The notes beneath the pieces are model-generated. The model saw only the letters and a list, made by a program, of their open reading frames with translations. It made no database searches and had not been told where the DNA came from. Below are positions 20,413-31,799 of a DNA stretch of 64,000 nt, in pieces (position 1 is the first letter of the stretch; every line of letters starts with the position of its first letter). The DNA is from Bryopsis sp. KO-2023 (taxonomy: Eukaryota; Chlorophyta; Ulvophyceae; Bryopsidales; Bryopsidaceae). Both the position numbers and the translations under genes were made by a program. The DNA is taken from assembly GCA_030272585.1 (NCBI GenBank), contig BSYQ01000004.1, positions 620,001 to 684,000 of the forward strand, in the 5' to 3' direction.

Positions 20413-23131
20413 ATGCGACCGCGACGCGACCGCTCGTCGGGCTTCAAGCCAAAGCAACAGAAGCGAACAAGGACGCTAGGGAAGCCGGAGCACGCGAAGC
20501 GGATGAGGCTGGACTCCATCCCACCACCGCCTCCACCACTACCTCCACCTCCACCACCGCCACCTCCGCCTCCACCACCACCTCCACCACCTCCCACCAC
20601 GAGGGACTTGCTGGGCGGCACCAGCGACGACGAAATCAAGGTGTTTTTTTCGACAAACAAAATCTCTGAAGTTTCAACGGGGGAATTTTTTATTCCAGCG
20701 AAAAGAATCACCATGTGAGGATTGCAGGGAATACAGGATTTCCCTCCAAGCAGATTTTCCACTGATGACTAATCAATATCCATCGATGTTCACTTTTGCT
20801 AGGCGGCAATGCGCAGTGCTGAGGACGAGGCTGATGCGACCGCTGCTGCCGAAGCTGAGAAAGAGGCTGAATTCACTGCGGACCCCCCCCCTGTCTTGCA
20901 AGCAGATCGAAATGACCCAGAAAATGACTTGGAGAATGCTGGGGAAGATGAAGACAAGACAGCCGCTACAGCAGAGTATAAAACGGAGGTGGAAGCCGCA
21001 CAGAAGGAGGCTGAAGAAGAGAGGAAAAGAATGGTGGGTTGCTGTTCTCCCTGCAAAGCAGGATTGTGTTGGATCACAGTGATTTTTAAATTGACCTTGA
21101 TGAATATCTTGATGTGAAATGCCGTTTGGGGTTATTGAAGTGTTGGAGAAACCCCCACCATCCACAACTTTTAGCAGGGTTTTAGTAGGCTTTATGTGTG
21201 AATGTGCATTATTCTCGCAGGAGGAGTACATGTTATATGCCGCCTCCCTTCCTCCGGAGCCTGAGCCAGACACCGTTCCAATGCGTCATTCCAAGAGATC
21301 GAAGGCAAAAGATTCCAGCACAACCAACCGACCTCCGAAGCGACTGAGAGCCCCTCTTTCATCGACCTCCAGCATGACTGCTTCTGACGATGAAATGTCC
21401 GACACCCAAGCCGCTTTCACACGAAAACGGTCGAGGGTTAATCATGCAGCTAATCCTCCTCCACCCCGAACGCTGTACGATCATCTCTGGCAGAGGATCA
21501 ACCCTCCGATGTTGTCGGGGCCTCAGCCCTGGAAAGTGGAGGATGATTTAGTGCTGGGGTTCATGGTGAAACACGCGATTGAAGGGATGGCGTTGGAGGG
21601 GGAGAAGTCAGCGGGGGGTTTGTTGATTCCTGAGGGGGTGTGGATGGCAGCAGCTGAGGCTCTGGAGCGAGGGGTGTCTGAACCTGGAGCTGACTTTGAT
21701 GATTTGGAGACGGGGTCTGTCCCAGCTCGGCGTTCTCCAAGGGAATGCAAGGTATCCAAATGCAAAATGAGGATTGCCGCAATTGGTAGTGTGATTCGAT
21801 CAGGGCAGAAACCGCTCGCAGCGGAAGAATTTCAGTTATCTTCCTGATTAATTACTGAATTGATATGCTTATTTGGTTTGTAAACAGGCGTCATTGTCTG
21901 TAGTTAAATCTTTTGGAGTCCACAGAAAACCTCAGTTTGTTGATGCAGTCGCTTGATTTTTATTCTTGATGTGGGTGCGTTACTTTTCTAGACTTGGGAT
22001 ATTGCATATTGTGTGAGGGGACAAGGCATTTGACTCCATGGAGGTCGTGGTTGTACCATGCAGTTGAGGTACAGTCAGCTACTGATGTCTTTCGCCAATT
22101 CGAGCATCCGTGAGGCTATCCAGATGCCCCAAAATCAGTGCATATTTGCTCTCCGAGATTTCCAGGGCATCCTCTCCAGGAAAGTTGCCGAGGCCATCTC
22201 AAATGCAAGCGATGAGGAGGTTATGTCGCTTTGGAGGGGAATGAAGCCGGATGGCTCCAGTCGAACGCTTCCGGAGTGTTTCCAAACCCTTCAAAAGACG
22301 CTCAATGGGTTCGCATGGCCTGGCTCAGATCATGGCCTTCGTTTCAACCTGGACTCTGGGACAAGGGTGGTGCCACTCGCAGCAGATGTGGTGCTATCGA
22401 CAGTCATGCAGGTTCATGGGGAAAGAGGAACGAAGCTGAACAAGAGGCTCCTGTCGGTGTTGTCAGACATGGACAAGGTGGCAACCTCGGGGGTTCTGCA
22501 GCAAGCCCTCAGATTGGCACTCAAGGGCGCAAAGCCAAGGAGAGAGGTTTCCGGCAGGTCGGGCTCAAATTTGTCAGAGGAGCGATTGCAGGGGGTACCA
22601 AATCACTCTGGGATGAAACCAGAGAGAATGGGAAGACGAGATTCGGATTTTTGGCGACAAGACGACCAAGAAATCGACATGGAAGATGAACTCTGGGTGG
22701 ATGCGTGGGACAAGACAGCCGCTACAGCAGAGTATAAAACGGAGGTGGAAGCCGAAGAGTCACCGAAACAAGTACCAGAGGGTGTGCGGCGGAAGCGGCG
22801 GCCGTGGAGCGACGAGGAGACGTCGACGCTCTTGCGTGGGATCGAGCGGTGAGCGGCGTGTTATAAAAAAATTAATACATTGTAAGAATAAATTTTATGG
22901 TGAGTTGAAAACATAACTGTACATTGTTTCAGGTACGGCACCGGGAGGTGGAACAAAATTTATTGGGACTACCCAATATTCAAGGAGAAGGGTCGGTTGC
23001 GTTCTGACCTCCACGATAAGTGGAAAAACCTGGTGAACACAACTACTGAAAAAAAAAAATGGAGGAGGGGATCGCAATTTGCGGCGAAGGTGGTAGAATT
23101 GCTCCAGCGAGGGGTGGGGGGAAAGATTTGA
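20413..23131 (+). CDS. Chimeric gene: proline-rich N-terminus + SWR1 C-terminal region + telobox Myb domain
   Basis: Five exons: 20413-20640, 20803-21033, 21221-21751, 22064-22848 and 22933-23131. All have GT..AG borders and matching phases, giving 657 codons without a stop. Exon 1 is a basic KRTRT segment and a proline run like PRP1, then [13 protein letters not shown] from the SWR1 exon at 47872. Exons 2-4 are versions of SWR1 exons 14-17, with internal deletions in exon 2 and a tail that repeats [20 protein letters not shown]. The end of exon 4 and exon 5 encode a Myb/SANT domain with the telobox helix: RRPWSDEETSTLLRGIERYG, GRWNKI, and DLHDKWKNL (compare the TRF/TRFL motif VDLKDKWRN). No ATPase remains. 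Probably a nuclear DNA-binding protein, possibly of telomeric repeats; inferred from domains only. Confidence 0.75.
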
Positions 23132-23139
23132 GGGTTTTT

Positions 23140-25640
23140 TTTTTTTTTTCGTGATCTTGCAGAAGGGGGGATTCAACGGTGGGTATGTGAAAATGGTCGC
23201 TGACGGGGCCAGGGTTGGTTGTGCAATATTGAAGGAGAGGCATTTTTGGGATGGAGGAATCAACGAGGGGTGTGTGAGAGCACTGGGGGGAACAGGGGGT
23301 TGGTAGGGGCAGAATAACTTTTGAATCCAGTGACATGCGCTGGGTCAAAGATTTGGGACCTTTTGGGGAAAGGTGTGGGTTTGTGTCCAGATTTGTATGG
23401 GGAGGAAAAAAAAAAAGATGAGCAAAACAAAAAAAAAGAGAAATTTTCCGATGTGCTGTTTTCTTTGGGGGTGAAAAAGAAAGAGAAAAGGAAAAAAAAC
23501 AGCAATTGTCTTTCTGATGTGAAATTCTTTTGGAGGACCCTCTTTTTTTTTAATTTTTGGAAAAGCCATTTCTATGGAGGTCGTCCGAACTTCGACAGGA
23601 AGGTTTGTAGTATTTTTCTATGAATTTAGGCGTGGCTGGGGAAAATTTGAGAGAGGAAAAACAAAAGAAAAATGGTGTCTGGAGGAATAGGAGGTTTACC
23701 AAAAAAAAATGAAAAAGAGAGAAAACGTCTTACCATTGGTATTTTGATTATGATTGTAACAAGGAGAGAAGTTGCCCCGGTGAAAATATGTTTTTCAAAA
23801 GCAAGCATGAAAAAAAAGGAACGCTTATAAAAGAGAGGGGAGGGTGGAGGAAAAAGAAAGGTATGATTTTGATTGCAATTCAAAAGAAAAAAAAAAGAGT
23901 CGATGCGAGTGTTTTTGTTCAGGGATTATTGATGCATGCGAAAGGTCCATGAATTAGAGAGAGGAAGTGACGAGGGAAAACATGGGGGGAAAATCTATTC
24001 TACCTTGTGTCAGATACTCAGCATGACTAAAGGTGCCGACATTGTTAATGATTTTTGCATCATTTTGAGTTAGCAATTATATCAATTTTTACCATTTTTT
24101 TTCCACGTCCCCAAGAGGGCACCAACCATAAAGAGGGTATGCTACAAAAAAAATTATGATGTTAAATTGGTCTGACTGGGGGACTGTGTTGCAGACAAAA
24201 AAAGGGAGGTGTATGGATTAAGTTTTTGGATTTGCTGTTTCTTTTTTTTATTTTCATAATTCTACGTGTTTTTTAAAAAAAGGGGGGAATGGGCCGATAG
24301 AAGAGAGAAGCAAGATATGGTCCAGAAGGAAAAGGGGGTAAAAAAAAGAGATGCTTTTTATGATGGGTGGCAAAAAAAAAATTGAAAAAACACATAATCA
24401 TCTGCTGAATATTAAAAACATGGAGAAAAAAAGTGTGTAATATTGCCGATTGAACCCTGAAGCTGAAAAAAAAAATTAGAAGACTTCTTCGAAAAAGAAA
24501 CTAGCTCATTATATGTTTTCTTTCTGTTTTTCCTGGTTGTCTGGTTTTTCATTTCTGGTTTTTCTGGGGTTTTCTGGGTTTTTTTCTGTTTTTTGGAGAA
24601 AAAATGTGGTGCGGTAGGTTGCCTTTTCGACAGTCACCATCACTTCGAATTCCACACAAGCACGAAATCCCAGCAATGATAGTTTTGCCGACATTGCCCG
24701 AGTTCATCGCTGCACAAGGTTTTGTCTTGTCTGCAGCCAGAGTTTTGTGAGGTTTTGTTCGTCGAAGAAAATTTCGTCGAGCACAGTTGAATTTTGGGTC
24801 TTTGTATGTCTGTGCTTTTTTTTTTTTGGGGGGGGGTCTTTCCCTCATTTTGATGTCATTTTCTTTCGATGGGATGATTGAATTTTGCAAGAAAGGAAAA
24901 GTGGTGAGAAGATTTTTTGTTTTTGTTTCGGGGCGGGTGGTTGATTTCGTGTCGGGCTGTTTTTAGGGTTCGGATCGCTTTATTTTCAGAAGAAAAAAAA
25001 ATCCGGAACTGAACAAAGCAGGATTTCAGAGCGTTGATCTTCTCCACATTGGAGATCACTTTAGATAGTATGCTGAATTGCAGGGGGCGGTGGGGGTTCT
25101 CTGTGTCTTGCCAGTTAAAGATGGAAGAAAACTCCCCGAACGAACATACCCAGCGCTTTACCTGCTAGGCCCACAACTGGGGTCATGTGACTGTGCTGGG
25201 CGAACGACTTTTTTATACTGTTTTAGGATTGTGCTTTTGTTGATGACCTCCACTGTATATAAAGTGGATATTGATACTCCACAAGGCATACTCAAGTTTT
25301 TTTTTTGCTTTTATTGTGAACTTCAAAAAATATGTAGTTTTGATATTACTGTTTATCAGAGGCTTCTTCATTCCAAGAGTCCTTTTTTCGAAGGGTGTGA
25401 GGTTTGATCGATTGATAAAATGGCACTGAGACTATGATAAAACTAAAAGATGTAGTTGGATAAAACCAATTGACATTCGAAGACAGGTACAGCAATTTTG
25501 GTTGGTGGTTGTATGGGCCTATTTTACACATTTCTATGGTGGATGGCCTACATGGGGCTTCAGGTTCGATGTAACACATTGAAAACCCTGGACAATTGGA
25601 CCCAAAGCTTAGCCAGTGAAAGTTGATCAATCGCAGAAGA
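23140..25640. other. Purine-rich, low-complexity intergenic stretch
   Basis: Long A/G-rich sequence on the + strand with many AAAAAAA runs. Short lysine- or phenylalanine-rich reading frames here are what such composition gives by chance. A 113-codon minus-strand frame at 24549-24890 contains CAAMNSGNVGKTIIAGISCL but matches no family I know. A T11G8-type tract lies at about 24820-24838. Confidence 0.5.
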
Positions 25641-26303
25641 CTTGTGAGCTAGATTTCGTGCAATACCTGCTGGGGGTTGTCAGTCCGACTGAGCTCCAAC
25701 ACAAACACTACGATAGAAATCTCTCTATATATAGATCAGGGTCAGCCAGTTGGGTTTTCATCCCAATCCTTCAGGCCAAGGACGAAATGTAAACACAAAG
25801 ATTGTGGAAGAACCAGAAAAGAAAGATTGTGCGACGGATAGAGAGCAAAAACCATGTGAAACATCAGTTCCAAACCCCGTGCTGACTTGCTTTTCAAGCA
25901 TAATTGATCAACTGCAACTTCTACAGGTTGAAGAAACAAAAATACCCGTTCCAAGCTCATGATTTCCACCCCTTTTCGAAAAGGGGAATTCCCCATGTGA
26001 CTGTAAGCTTTCATACATTCCTCATTTTCAATGTTCCCCTACTACAATGTGCCTCTCTCCCTCTCTGTACAACAAAGGTTCAACGAAGCATCCCCCCTCA
26101 TGAGCACGGCAGGATCAACATCAAAAACAACAATCTCAAACAAAATGAACCCACACCAAGCAAAGGGAAAACTCCTTTGCGAATGAGAGCAAGTTCGACC
26201 TCGTCCATTTCCCTACCACTAAAGAGGTACGCTTTAAGCTTTCGTTGCCTGCCATAATAAGAGCGTCATTGAAATTTGAACAAAGAAGCACAAATCGACA
26301 CTC

Positions 26304-26760
26304 TCACGAAAGAAGCCACCCAGAAGCTACGGGGCCAACGGGAGTGAAAATTTGCAGCGTGTCCTCGAATTCGTCAACGTCCATGTCTTCCCTACTCTTG
26401 AAAACGATTTCTCTGGTTTCCCAAGGAACAATGAGGAAAATGTTTTCGCTGAAAACACCCGCCACCGCTGATTCAAGCGCGACATGCGGCATCACAAGTT
26501 TCGCCCTGAGCACAAATTTCACCGTCCTTGCGTCCACTCGCGTGAAACCGCCAGCTTCGATCTCTGGCCGCTTCTCAAGTGTTGCATCTTTCCAGGGAAC
26601 GAACATCACGATCGTTTCAGACTTGAGTTCTCGATGTTTCGCAAAAGACGACTCAGCAACGTCGAATGACGATTTTGAGACGTCTGTGGCGGCGGCGGCC
26701 GGGGGGGGGAGGTAGCGGTCGCCACGATATGGAGGAGGCAGTTGTGCTTCGTATAGGAGC
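26304..26760 (-). CDS. Beta-mannosidase (GH2), C-terminal exon only
   Basis: The minus-strand frame ends at 26304 and is open up to about 26760. It contains ETIVMFVPWKDATLEKRPEI, then VKFVLRAKLVMPHVALESAV, AGVFSENIFLIVPWETREIV and EFEDTLQIFTPVGPV. The order matches the last beta-sandwich domain of lysosomal/secreted beta-mannosidase, whose family has FLSSPKEA, a VAPFVWLDVG strand, GRFSDNGF and SFHVTSLTD in the same places. That enzyme removes terminal beta-mannose from glycans. A (GGC)-rich stretch at 26686-26710 adds PPPAAAA to the exon start. I found no exon for the TIM barrel or N-terminal domains on the upstream side (27-27.9 kb is taken by other sequence), so this is probably a gene fragment. 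Confidence 0.7.
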
Positions 26761-27881
26761 TACCCACTGGAAAAAGATCGTCGAAAGGGAGAGATACCAG
26801 GGCGCGAGTCTCATCAGGCGGAGGTTTGTGGTTTCCTTGATCGTCTCAACGGGGCCGGTTGGTTCTCCTTCCAGAGGAATCACCTTGGCGTATGTTGAAG
26901 ACAGGATCGACGAAATTCGTCAAATTCCGAGCAAATCCCAAAAAAGAAAACCCCATGTTTCCAAGAAATTGCCTCTGAAAAAAAAGAAAAACAAACCAGA
27001 AGAGGAGAGGGAAAAAGTTTGGGAGAAAACCCTCAGCAAAATGACAATCCCCAAAGAGCCCTTATTTTGTTTCGCACTTGAACTCATTCTCTTCACCGCG
27101 GATTCAAGGTGCCACCCACCGTGCATGCTTATCGTTTTTTTCTTCTTTTCGAAATTCCTTTTTTGTCCACTGCTCCATGTTCTGGCCATTTGCATCCCAA
27201 GCCTTCCGCTTGGTTTTGCCCACTGGAAAAAAATGAAAGAAGCTTCTTTCTTTCACTCGACTCAGGTGGACTGATGCTCTGTGACCACCACCATTTCCAC
27301 ACACCACACTTTGGAAGCTGGCTTGGTTGCACGGGTCAGACGGGACGTCATGCTGCAAGGGAGTCAGCCAGAGTGGGGATCACGGGGCTGAGTGACAGAC
27401 TGAGTGACAGACTGACCAAAAAAGCAACCCACGCACGATGAACCTGCTGCAATCACTCCTCAATGATTGATCATTGCTACATGGCACCGTGTGTTTTGGG
27501 AGTGCAAATGAGAACGGGGGAATCGAGTTGAGTTGGGCGTCAAGCCAGCAGCTGTTTCTCGTGGGTGCAAGGGCTGAAGAGGCAAATTGTTGTCTCATTC
27601 GACCAAGCAGAGCTTCCAGACGCACACACAACCGAACCAGAGCAAAATTCGAACAAACAAACTACAAACTACTTTAGCCTCATCATCATCGTCATCCAAA
27701 AATCGGGCTGGCACACCTGGCGCGCGCTTGCTTGGCTCGCGAGAGGGCTTTGGGGATCCCACGGAGTCGTGTCGACCATCTCCCTACATATTGCGCCCTG
27801 GAAGCGTCCTGTTCAGAAACGTTTGCGATCGTCTTCCCTCTTCGAAAGCAACAACAACAACTGCTGCTGCATTCGTCAATC

Positions 27882-28515
27882 ATGGTCAAAACCGTGGCTG
27901 CTCTGCTCCTGCTCGGCCTCGTGGTCGCTGCTGCGCAAGCTTCCTTCGCAGGTGAGCCAGGCGTGGCACTTCGCACTCGCCGTGGCCGTGGCTTCGTCCT
28001 TGCCTTCGGCGTTTCTTTTTTTGGTGCCTGAACGAAGCGTGCCTTGTGCGTGTGTTCCAGACGAGCGTCGTCTCCTCGTTGCAGGTGAAGATGGAGGCAA
28101 ATACGGAGGTGGCGGGGGCGGGGGCGGCGGCGGCGGCGGCGGAGGAGGTGGGGGTGGGGGTGGAGGAGGGAAATACGGAGGTGGTGGCGGCGGAGGCGGA
28201 GGTGGTGGTGGAGGCGGCGGTGGTGGTGGACGACGAAAAAGTGGCGACAGGAAAAGTGGGTGCCTGAAAAGTGACGTCCACCACGCCTTCCACACCAGAT
28301 GGGCCTGTTCTTTAGGTGACTGATTTTGTTTTCGCTGTGCAGTGAGCCGCATGCTGCTGGCAAGAGGCGGCGGTGGCGGCGGCGGTGGAAGTGGCGGTGG
28401 AGGTGGAGGAGGAAAGTTCGGAGGTGGGGGTGGGGGCGGAGGCGGCGGCGGCGGCGGAGGTGGAGGTGGAAAACACGGAGGTGGTGGCGGTGGCGGCGGA
28501 GAAGACTGTTGCTGA
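27882..28515 (+). CDS. Secreted glycine-rich protein (GRP2)
   Basis: Three exons: 27882-27951, 28061-28255 and 28343-28515. All introns are phase 1 with GT..AG ends; the product is 145 residues. Exon 1 is a signal peptide (MVKTVAALLLLGLVVAAAQA). Exon 2 starts DERRLLVAGEDGGKYGG and is mostly glycine runs separated by GKYG, ending in a basic GRRKSGDRK. Exon 3 reads SRMLLARGGGG, glycine runs with GKFG and GKHG spacers, and ends EDCC before the stop. It shares exon-1 length and phase with the exon at 2730 and the phase-1 layout with GRP1. Likely a secreted wall or matrix glycine-rich protein; the terminal Cys pair may cross-link. Function inferred from composition only. Confidence 0.8.
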
Positions 28516-28519
28516 TTGG

Positions 28520-30260
28520 TTGGTGATGATCAGCCCAATTGATGTCGATGCGGCTCCTCACACAATAGTGTGCGAGCGTCTGGAGTTTATTCCCTGTTTC
28601 CCTGTTGGGCCGGCCAGAAGGGCGGCCCAACCAACGAAGCCCCTTTCATTTGTTTTAGGGTGGTAGTGAGCGCTGCACTGTAAGGGTTGCGTGTTTTTGG
28701 TGTTTTGTTCCTGTTTTTATGGTGCTTTTTTGGAAGACACGTTCGTCGGATCGCTTCCAGGGGTGGTTGAAACAGGAGACAATCAACCAAGGCCTCCCAT
28801 AACTCCGGCCGGCCAGCCAGCCAGCCAGTTCCACAGAATCGGCCTGTTTTCCCGTGTGAGGGATCACATCCCATTCAAACCACCCATGCATCCCACAACT
28901 GACTACCCCAACCAAACCAATTCGAATTCCGCCAAACCAAAGTCCCAACGAATCGACAATCATCAAACATCGTGCGCACTGGCCCAAACCAATCGGATTC
29001 GCGAAATCAGCACACCACCAAGGTGCCACCCACCCCTTCTTTTCGAGACTGCTTCCTTTTTTGTCCCCCCCCCCCTCCACCCCTCCATTGTCATGCCCTG
29101 GCCATCCATCCAAAGCCTGCCCCAAGCCTGGTTTCACCAAACCAGAAAAATACAAGTGTGCTCTTTCGTTTGCCCAACTCGAATTTGGGACCCTGGAAGG
29201 TGGCTTGCTGCTTCACAGGTCCGCCGGACATGGCTGCCCGTGTTCACAAATCCTATCTGTGTGGCACCTGGTTGACTGGCGGTTGTTGACGTCAGCGCTT
29301 CATGCCAGACTGACTCGCACCGCTGGCCGGTCAGGGGTGAGTGTCGGGCGGTGTGATGTGTTGTTATCAGCCGAACCTAAAGTGTGAGCAAACGGGAAGG
29401 AAGGAAAGCCAAGAAAACCAGCATCCATCAAAAGTAATACAAAAGCAAAGTAGGAACTCAAGGTACCAGGCAGAATGCAGCAAAAGAAGAAGAAACGCCG
29501 CGGAAGTGGCGTTTGAGAGGTCTTGGGGTTTTTGAAGCAAGTTACATATGGAATTGGTTTTCACATGGATCGTGGAGAACAATTCTGACCGGGTCCGTAG
29601 AGTGGATCGTCGCGACTAGGATTACGATTCGGCGGGGGTACGAATCTTACTCTCCACATTTTTTTCATTTTCACACAACAAAGAGCACCATCCCTGCAGA
29701 AGCAGCCCTCAACCTGCCTCGGCTTCTGCAGTCCTTCTTTCAAACGAAGTCGAAGAGTTCAACAAAATTTTGTGCGTACTGACGTAAGGTTCACTGTTGA
29801 AAACATCATCAACTGGTCGTTTCTTCTTCAAACACACTCACACCTGGCTGGCACCCCGGCTGGTTCGTTTCATTTGCGGCGCTCTTCGCTTCAACCCCCT
29901 CCCTCCCGCCCCAGGTGTTCAGATATCGTCTCTCAACCCTGGGGTGCAGTTCCCCGATTCCACGAGTGTTTCAGTTTCGATTCAGAAGAACCTCGCGATG
30001 GCGGCGTGATCACGTGGCATCTTTGTGTGTGCACCGAAAAATGAATTGGCTTCGACCGGGATCGACAAGTTGAGGTCATGTTTTTGCAACTGGCTGTGTG
30101 GGGTGTTGGGAGTTGGGTCGAAACATGGGCATCCAGATCTGGAAATTTCCACAAATGTCACACCTCCCATTCCTGGGATGAAGCCAGCACACATGAATCA
30201 ATCAATGAATCAATCAATCAATGATCACATCACACATAATGCGGACATATGGCAAGAACC
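28520..30260. other. Intergenic, no gene recognised
   Basis: Mixed-composition sequence. Reading frames on both strands (for example 28655-29155 minus and 28691-29275 plus) overlap each other and carry no domain. A short (GGCC)-type run AACTCCGGCCGGCCAGCCAG at about 28800 is the only repeat noted. Confidence 0.45.
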
Positions 30261-30264
30261 AGTT

Positions 30265-31157
30265 GGGCGCTTGGTGTTGGGATGCGACTCGGAGGAACGA
30301 AGCGTCGTGTCCACGTGGGGCTTGCTTTCCCACAAATGCACGGGCCCTCAGCCACGCTCCACAAAAAAATCGATCCGACGATTGCTTCCATCCAATACAG
30401 CTTTCTTGAGAGAATTTGTCAGCAATGATGAAGGCCGCAACCGTTGTTCTGCTTATCGGCCTGGTCGTGGTCGCAGCCAATGCTGCTCCTGACGGTGCGT
30501 CTCAGACTTCTGGTCGGCTCGCTCGCCGCGCGCTCAATTTCTGGTCATCGCTTGAACACGCAGTTGGAGGTTGATTGGCGCGCCCGCCTGGGTTTTCTCA
30601 TCGAATGCAGATTTTGCCGTGACACACCCGAGCCGTGACTTGCTTGGCGGCGGAGGAGGAGGCTGCGTGCCTTGAACAACTTCTGGATACCAACGTTTTA
30701 CACTGGTGGGATACCTTCAGGACTTTGTTGCTTGAAAGCAAATTTTTTTTCATAATTGGTGCTTGGAAGGGGGTTGTGCTGCAAGTAGAAAAGAAATTGC
30801 AGGTGAATCCCATGTTGATGTCATGCAATTTTCAGGCAGGCATGTGCCTGTAAATTAGTCATAATCCTCACACCCAATATCATCCCTTTGCTTAGTAGAT
30901 GGGCTAGGCGGGGCTTTTAGCCTGGATGTTTGGAAAAATGAAAATGGAGAGTTCTGGTTCAAAGGTGGAAATCCTTCACAGGGAGGACTTGGAGTTCAGG
31001 TGCCGAGCAGCCAGATTCCTGTTCACTATTATGTGCTCGAACAAAACTCGGCGCCAAGTAGCGAGCAGTGGAGGGGTATTCCCCCTGGTCCAGCTTCTGA
31101 AATCAGAGGACCAAGGGAGGGAAACTGCGGTAGGTGCTCTCGTCCAGCTTTCTTGTG
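30265..31157 (+). repeat. Segmental duplication, right copy, joined to an armadillo exon
   Basis: 30265-30965 duplicates 2570-3270, including the signal-peptide exon at 30425-30494. At GGT (30964-30966) the sequence jumps to the equivalent of 3656, so 388 bp are missing relative to the left copy. 30966-31157 then carries the armadillo exon (CRAARFLFTIMCSNKTRRQ, GGVFPLVQLLKSEDQGRETA). Here that frame is intact, whereas the 3.7 kb copy lacks one T. Confidence 0.9.
30425..30494 (+). CDS. Signal-peptide exon of glycine-rich-protein-like gene (GRP3b)
   Basis: Identical in sequence to the exon at 2730-2799: signal peptide, 70 nt, phase-1 donor. Only the first exon is recognisable, followed by the same degenerate GGN remnant near 30650. 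It lies upstream of the armadillo and protease exon pieces, which may or may not be spliced to it. Confidence 0.5.
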
Positions 31158-31400
31158 GAGAGAGTGAAAAGGGAAAAATGAAGCCAGGCGTGTTCACGAG
31201 GGTCAGTTTTTTTCCGTGGATGGGTCGATGAAAAGATGGTGAGGTCTTGCTTTTCAATCTCATTGTGGCCAACATTGAACCAGTTGGTCGATCTTGAGGA
31301 TTTCAGGACTGCTACCCTTTATTGTTTGTTTTCCTCCTTTTGAAGGGTAAGAGTAGCACAACAACTGAAGTATCCGAAAAATCAGCAGAAGAATCTCCTG
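31155..31400 (+). pseudogene. Last exon of trypsin-like protease plus linker exon (copy 2)
   Basis: 31155-31229 encodes CGESEKGKMKPGVFTRVSFF, the C-terminal strand of the S1A protease, fused without a gap to the armadillo exon (VGALVQLS|CGESEKG). The exon near 31345-31396 reads GKSSTTTEVSEKSAEESP, the counterpart of the linker exon at 12.3 kb. The catalytic exons are absent, so no active enzyme could be made. Both copies share a seven-T run after VSF/ISF that ends the protein after PWM; with six T the frame would continue GWxDEKM, the usual trypsin end. Confidence 0.75.
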
Positions 31401-31489
31401 GTAACAGCCTGACTGACTCTTGGTGTGTTTATTTGTCATCCTATTCCACCAGTTAACCTCCTAAACCTCCTTCTCCGCCGCCGCCCCCA

Positions 31490-31799
31490 GCTGATGATGA
31501 TAAAGCATCAGGAGGAAAGCCTCTCATATTTCTGAAAGCTGCTAAGGATGGGGACATTGAAGTTGTGAAACAGGAGGTGGAGAATGGGGTTGATCTTGAA
31601 GCAACAGGAACTTCCGGAACAACAGCTGTTATGTATGCCGCCCAGAATGGTCATCCAGACATAATCCTTTTCTTGATCGAGAAAGGTGCGGATATTGAGG
31701 CTACTACTGATGGTGGTCACAGTGCCCTCGATTGGGGAGGATTTCATGGGCACACCGATGTCCTGCAAGTTTTGCTCGGGGGGGGGGGGGGGGGGGGGG
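31490..31799 (+). CDS. Ankyrin-repeat exon, copy 3
   Basis: Open plus-strand frame with GKPLIFLKAAKDGDIEVVKQ, GTTAVMYAAQNGHPDIILFL and HSALDWGGFHGHTDVLQVLL, that is, two full ankyrin repeats and part of a third. It is cut off by a run of 22 G (31778-31799) that replaces the following repeat with poly-glycine. Follows the protease-derived linker exon in the same order as the minus-strand arrangement at 12.4-11.6 kb. A gene fragment. Confidence 0.7.

Noticed and set aside
23043-24900. Lysine- and phenylalanine-rich frames
   Set aside because: Expected from A/G-rich low-complexity DNA; no domain, no start context, no splice structure.
27876-28630. Large minus-strand frames full of proline or histidine/arginine opposite GRP2
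   Set aside because: They are the complement of the glycine codon repeats. The plus-strand gene has a signal peptide and correct splice sites.
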